From NCBI RefSeq assembly GCF_011762185.1, contig NZ_JAASQJ010000004.1:186001-250000 (forward strand): a DNA stretch of 64,000 bases, read 5' to 3'. Below, piece by piece: positions 60,681 to 64,000 of the stretch (position 1 is its first letter; each line of letters starts with the position of its first letter). The notes under the pieces are model-generated. The model had not been told where the DNA came from, made no database searches, and worked only from the letters and a program-made list of their open reading frames with translations. Both the position numbers and the translations under genes were made by a program. Source of the DNA: Dyadobacter arcticus. GTDB taxonomy: Bacteria > Bacteroidota > Bacteroidia > Cytophagales > Spirosomataceae.

Positions 60681-60723
60681 ATACCTCAGCAGGCGCATTG
60701 CACACAGCCTGTTCTAACCTGAT

Positions 60724-62439
60724 ATGTGGCCTAAGAATAAAATAGCACGCAACGTTCTCAAATCCTTCCTTATTTTTTTCCTGGTGATCGGATTATTGTT
60801 TGGGTTATTCCTTTGGCGAATCCATGTTCCCGCACCCAAGCTTGAAAGTACTAAAACTACCGAAAGTTACAAACGCGTAAAGGTGGCAGAAAACCATTAT
60901 GCGATCGGAAATTGCTGGCTTAAAAAGAATAAATACGGCATTTGGGAAATGTACCTGGAAGGCGCACCTTATGAACGAGGGCTGATCTACGGCATTCTCG
61001 CAAAAGAGTTAATGGAAAAACAGGAGGTGCATTTTGTAAGTCAGATCAGAGAATTGATTCCCAGTAGATTTTTTTTACAGGTTTTGAAAGGATTTGTTGG
61101 CTGGTTCAACAGGGATATTTATAAATATATTCCCGAGGAAAATCAGCAGGAAATTTATGGCGTATCCCAATCATTTTCAGACCGGTTCAATTACATCGGC
61201 CCCAAATATTACAGGATCCTGAACTACCACGCGGCACACGATATCGGGCATGCGCTCGCAGACCTGAATATGGTGGGCTGTACTTCATTTGCCGTGAACC
61301 ACGCATTGTCAAAAGATTCCACATTGCTGATCGCCCGGAATTTCGACTTTTACATGGGCGATGCCTTTGCAGAAGATAAGCTGATCGTTTTCTTGAAACC
61401 CGATAAGGGATATAAATATGCTTCTTATGCCTGGGCAGGTCTTACAGGTGTTGTGTCCGGCATGAATGAAAAAGGCATCACAGTAACCTTGAACGCATCC
61501 AAATCGGACATGCCATTCACGGCAAAAGAGCCGATATCGATCCTGGCCCGGCAGATTTTACAATATGCGGGAACAATCGAAGAAGCGAACCGCATTGCGG
61601 CTAAAAGCGAAACTTTCGTATCCGAATCACTGCTGATTGGGTCTGCGGCTGACGATAAGGCCGTCATCATTGAAAAATCACCGCAAAAAATGGATGTTTA
61701 CGATTCCGGCAAGGATTACCTCGTTTGCGCCAATCATTATCAGGGCAGTGCATTCATGAATGATTCTGTCAACATTGAGAACATTAAGGATACCGATTCC
61801 AAATCGCGGTTTGATCGCATGACGCAACTCATGGGCCGGTCGTATCCAATGGATGTTCAGGGCGCTGCGGCTATTTTGAGGGATAAAGATGGCGTTGACG
61901 ACAAATTCATAGGTTATGGTAACTCCAAGTCCCTAAACCAATTGATTGCACATCATGGAATTCTATTCAAGCCGAAAAAGAAGGAAATGTGGATTTCAAC
62001 ACCGCCTTATCAGCTTGGTGAATTCATTTGCTACAATCTTGGAGACTCATTTTCGGGAGAAGCAGCATTGGGAAGTATTGATTCATTGCAAATTAAGGAA
62101 GATCCGTTTGTAAAATCCATTGACTATAAAAAGTTTGAGGCATTCAAAGAGGTAAGGCATCGGATCAGCAAGTATGTGCTACTGGATGTTCCTTTTGAGC
62201 TCTCATCTTCCGCGGAAAAGGCATTTGTAGCCAATAATCCCAGGAGTTATCTCACTTATTTGTCATTGGGCGATTATTTTAAGAAGAAAGAAAGCTTTAA
62301 AAAAGCAATAACCTATTACGAGCAAGCTTTGAAGCACGACGTATCCTCATTAAATGAAGAAAGCGAGATCAGGCGGCGGATTGCTGAATGTAAAAAGTTT
62401 AAGTATGCATTATTTTCTTCCAAACCCGATTCTAAATGA
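60724..62439 (+). CDS. C45-family autoproteolytic acyltransferase/hydrolase
   Basis: A 571-residue Ntn-hydrolase related to isopenicillin N acyltransferase. Residues 12-31 form a signal-anchor helix (FLIFFLVIGLLFGLFLWRI). The nucleophile is Cys186 in NMVGCTSFAV, at the expected autocleavage site after Gly185; further Ntn features are LLIARNFDFYMGDAF, GMNEKGITVTLNASKSD and NHYQGSAF. The last ~60 residues look like a TPR-type helical repeat (YFKKKESFKKAITYYEQALK). Such enzymes form or break amide/ester bonds of acyl groups. It overlaps the adenylating-enzyme gene by four bases (ATGA), so the two are coupled. Confidence 0.87.
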   Translation: MWPKNKIARNVLKSFLIFFLVIGLLFGLFLWRIHVPAPKLESTKTTESYKRVKVAENHYAIGNCWLKKNKYGIWEMYLEGAPYERGLIYGILAKELMEKQEVHFVSQIRELIPSRFFLQVLKGFVGWFNRDIYKYIPEENQQEIYGVSQSFSDRFNYIGPKYYRILNYHAAHDIGHALADLNMVGCTSFAVNHALSKDSTLLIARNFDFYMGDAFAEDKLIVFLKPDKGYKYASYAWAGLTGVVSGMNEKGITVTLNASKSDMPFTAKEPISILARQILQYAGTIEEANRIAAKSETFVSESLLIGSAADDKAVIIEKSPQKMDVYDSGKDYLVCANHYQGSAFMNDSVNIENIKDTDSKSRFDRMTQLMGRSYPMDVQGAAAILRDKDGVDDKFIGYGNSKSLNQLIAHHGILFKPKKKEMWISTPPYQLGEFICYNLGDSFSGEAALGSIDSLQIKEDPFVKSIDYKKFEAFKEVRHRISKYVLLDVPFELSSSAEKAFVANNPRSYLTYLSLGDYFKKKESFKKAITYYEQALKHDVSSLNEESEIRRRIAECKKFKYALFSSKPDSK

Positions 62440-63695
62440 CCGATATGCACCATGATACCCCTGAGCATAGGCTAAAACATTTGTTATCCTATGTCGGAGA
62501 TCATTCGCCACATTATCAAAAGGTTTTTCTGGAACATCGTATAGACATTGATTCGATCGTCATTGCCGGAGACCTTGTAAAGCTGCCGTTTACAACGAAA
62601 GATGATTTGGCTGCCGCGAACGATGATTTTTTATGTGTACCAAAAAGCAGGGTCGCCGATTTTGTGACCACATCCGGCACATTAAGCGACCCGGTCGCAT
62701 ATTACCTGACCGACTCGGATATCGAGAGATTGGCAACCAATGAGGCGGAATCATTCAAATGTGCAGGCGGGAGCGAAACGGATATTTACCAGCTCATGAC
62801 CACGATAGACCGCCGTTTTATGGCTGGTCTGGCTTACTGGATGGGAGCGAGAAAGATGGGGGCCGGAATGATCCGGGTAGGGCCAGGTGCTCCTTTTTTG
62901 CAGTGGGAGTCGATACAGCGTTTTTTCCCGACAGTTATCATTGCGATTCCATCATTCATTCCAAGGTTGATTGACTATGCGACTGCCAATAATATTGATT
63001 TTCAATCTTCCAGCATTAAGTCGATTATTTGCATTGGTGAACCGATCCGAAACCCTGATTTTACATTGAATGAATTAGGTAAAAGAATTACTTCTCAATG
63101 GAATGTGAAATTGTATTCGACTTATGCTTCCACCGAAATGGGCGCAGCATTCACCGAATGTGAAGAAGGAAAAGGAGGACATTTAAACCCGGACCTTCTG
63201 ATTCTGGAAGTAGTGGACGAGAACGGGAATGCAGTAAAGGAAGGTGGATTGGGTGAGGTGGTGGTGACCACGCTTGGGGTGGAGGGAATGCCGCTTCTAC
63301 GTTACAAGACCGGCGACTTATGTCATGTTTATTATGGTCCCTGCAACTGCGGTCGGACAAGTCCGAGGTTGGGGCCGGTAGTGGGGAGAAAACAGCAAAT
63401 GATCAAGTTTAAAGGCACAACGATTTTCCCGCCTGCGCTTTTCGATGTGCTTGATATGGTGAAGGAAATTGACTTGTATCAGGTAGTAGTTTCAAAAAAT
63501 GAGTACGGTAATGACGAAATTACGGTGCTTCTGCCTATGAATTTACAAACGGCAGTTTTCAAGGAAATGCTTCACTCTTTATTCAAATCGAGACTTCGTG
63601 TGACGCCAATTTTTGACTTCGTTACCGCTGAAGAACTTACCTTCCGAATATACAAACAGGAGAAACGCAAACCTGAAAAATTAATCTATATTTGA
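62436..63695 (+). CDS. PaaK-like AMP-forming ligase
   Basis: A 419-residue ANL-superfamily protein most like phenylacetate-CoA ligase. Motifs: phosphate-binding TTSGTLSDPVAYY (near residue 76), the adenine-side YSTYASTEMGAAFTECEEG, LGEVVVTT, YKTGDL and CNCGRTSPRLGPVVGRKQQ; the C-terminal subdomain is present (about 325-419). The substrate may be an aromatic acid such as a cinnamate or benzoate, loaded as a CoA or carrier thioester. Coupled by ATGA to the C45 gene; a small secreted protein gene follows. Possible role in pigment or other arylic metabolite assembly is inference. Confidence 0.87.
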   Translation: MTDMHHDTPEHRLKHLLSYVGDHSPHYQKVFLEHRIDIDSIVIAGDLVKLPFTTKDDLAAANDDFLCVPKSRVADFVTTSGTLSDPVAYYLTDSDIERLATNEAESFKCAGGSETDIYQLMTTIDRRFMAGLAYWMGARKMGAGMIRVGPGAPFLQWESIQRFFPTVIIAIPSFIPRLIDYATANNIDFQSSSIKSIICIGEPIRNPDFTLNELGKRITSQWNVKLYSTYASTEMGAAFTECEEGKGGHLNPDLLILEVVDENGNAVKEGGLGEVVVTTLGVEGMPLLRYKTGDLCHVYYGPCNCGRTSPRLGPVVGRKQQMIKFKGTTIFPPALFDVLDMVKEIDLYQVVVSKNEYGNDEITVLLPMNLQTAVFKEMLHSLFKSRLRVTPIFDFVTAEELTFRIYKQEKRKPEKLIYI

Positions 63696-63730
63696 AGCCT
63701 TTATTACCATTTTAAAATCAAATTACTACA

Positions 63731-64000
63731 ATGAAAAAGTATATCTACGCTCCCCTTTTGGCCATTTTGGCAATGTTTTCCCAAGTTTCCCATGCACAAA
63801 GAGTTGAACTGAAATCCGGCGATCTCGATGCTTTGTCAGGTCAGAAAGTAGTGAATATCGAGTACGATTATTCCCAGTTTGGCGTAGGGAAGTTTGCAAC
63901 CGAGCAAGAATATCTCGATAAAAAATCGGCCGAGTACAATGCCAAAGAAGCTGGCCGCGGCGATAACTGGAAAAAATCCTGGGTAGCCGACCGGAAAGCA
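63731..64000 (+). CDS. Secreted protein of unknown function, cut by window edge
   Basis: The first 90 codons from ATG 63731 are open to the window edge. A signal peptide is clear (YAPLLAILAMFSQVSHAQ). The mature part starts RVELKSGDLDALSGQKVVN and includes YDYSQFGVGKFATEQEYL and KEAGRGDNWKKSWVADRKA. I know similar small Bacteroidota secreted proteins but no named function. It follows the PaaK-like gene by 35 bases and may be in the same transcript. Confidence 0.7.
   Translation, partial: MKKYIYAPLLAILAMFSQVSHAQRVELKSGDLDALSGQKVVNIEYDYSQFGVGKFATEQEYLDKKSAEYNAKEAGRGDNWKKSWVADRKA

Overview
The window looks like a chromosomal segment of a Bacteroidota bacterium of the order Cytophagales, most like Dyadobacter and its Spirosomaceae relatives. 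This is judged from gene content and protein flavour, not from a marker tree. Supporting signs are a PorP/SprF-type type IX secretion protein, a secreted enzyme with a C-terminal sorting domain, large outer-membrane barrel proteins, a BatA-type protein, Bacteroidota-style promoter elements (TAnnTTTG) and weak Shine-Dalgarno usage. No rRNA, tRNA, CRISPR, prophage or insertion sequence was seen, and no gene-free stretch exceeds 300 bases.

Layout. (a) 1-11.3 kb: a catabolic locus. A minus-strand AraC regulator is translationally coupled to adenine deaminase (cut by the window edge). Divergent from it runs an operon that reads as an oxidative 6-deoxy-L-hexose (L-fucose or L-rhamnose) pathway: UxaA-type dehydratase, SDR dehydrogenase, FAH-family diketo-acid hydrolase, lactonase, mutarotase, a degenerate EEP-fold protein and LutA. 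LutB and LutC follow after an interruption by one antisense secreted-protein gene. The pathway is expected to give pyruvate plus L-lactate, and LutABC would oxidise the lactate. (b) 11.3-18 kb: an acetyltransferase, cmk, an FAD oxidoreductase, a giant TolB-like/outer-membrane-barrel protein and PorP/SprF. (c) 18-23.4 kb: sucA-sucB (E2 with two lipoyl domains), then a MazG-like pyrophosphohydrolase and dtd on the minus strand. (d) 23.6-38.9 kb: a secreted esterase-GH5 fusion, serine dehydratase, mgtE, rsmA, an orphan multi-PAS hybrid histidine kinase, an outer-membrane barrel protein, a LysM protein, and purK-purE. (e) 39-48.4 kb: a BatA/VWA membrane protein, small membrane and lipoprotein genes, OsmC, and a TonB-dependent receptor coupled to hemW. 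(f) 48.4-51 kb: two pentein-fold (arginine deiminase-like) enzymes in tandem. (g) 51.1-57.5 kb: an Fe-S assembly operon, sufC-sufD-sufS-DUF5618-sufE-DUF59-bacilliredoxin, lacking sufB and carrying a terminator-like hairpin before sufS, followed by a VWA protein. (h) 57.5-64 kb: a large secreted PIG-L deacetylase, then a phosphopantetheinyl transferase divergent from a C45 acyltransferase and a PaaK-like adenylating enzyme. This last group may be the edge of a secondary-metabolite (possibly flexirubin/aryl polyene) cluster.

The strongest novelty candidates are the deoxysugar-to-lactate-to-pyruvate operon with its apparently dead EEP protein and 21-bp-spaced operator repeats; the Suf operon with an embedded DUF5618 gene and internal terminator; and the C45/PPTase/adenylase group at the right edge. 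Short dispersed intergenic repeats (AGCTTTTAGC type and several palindromes) are also present.
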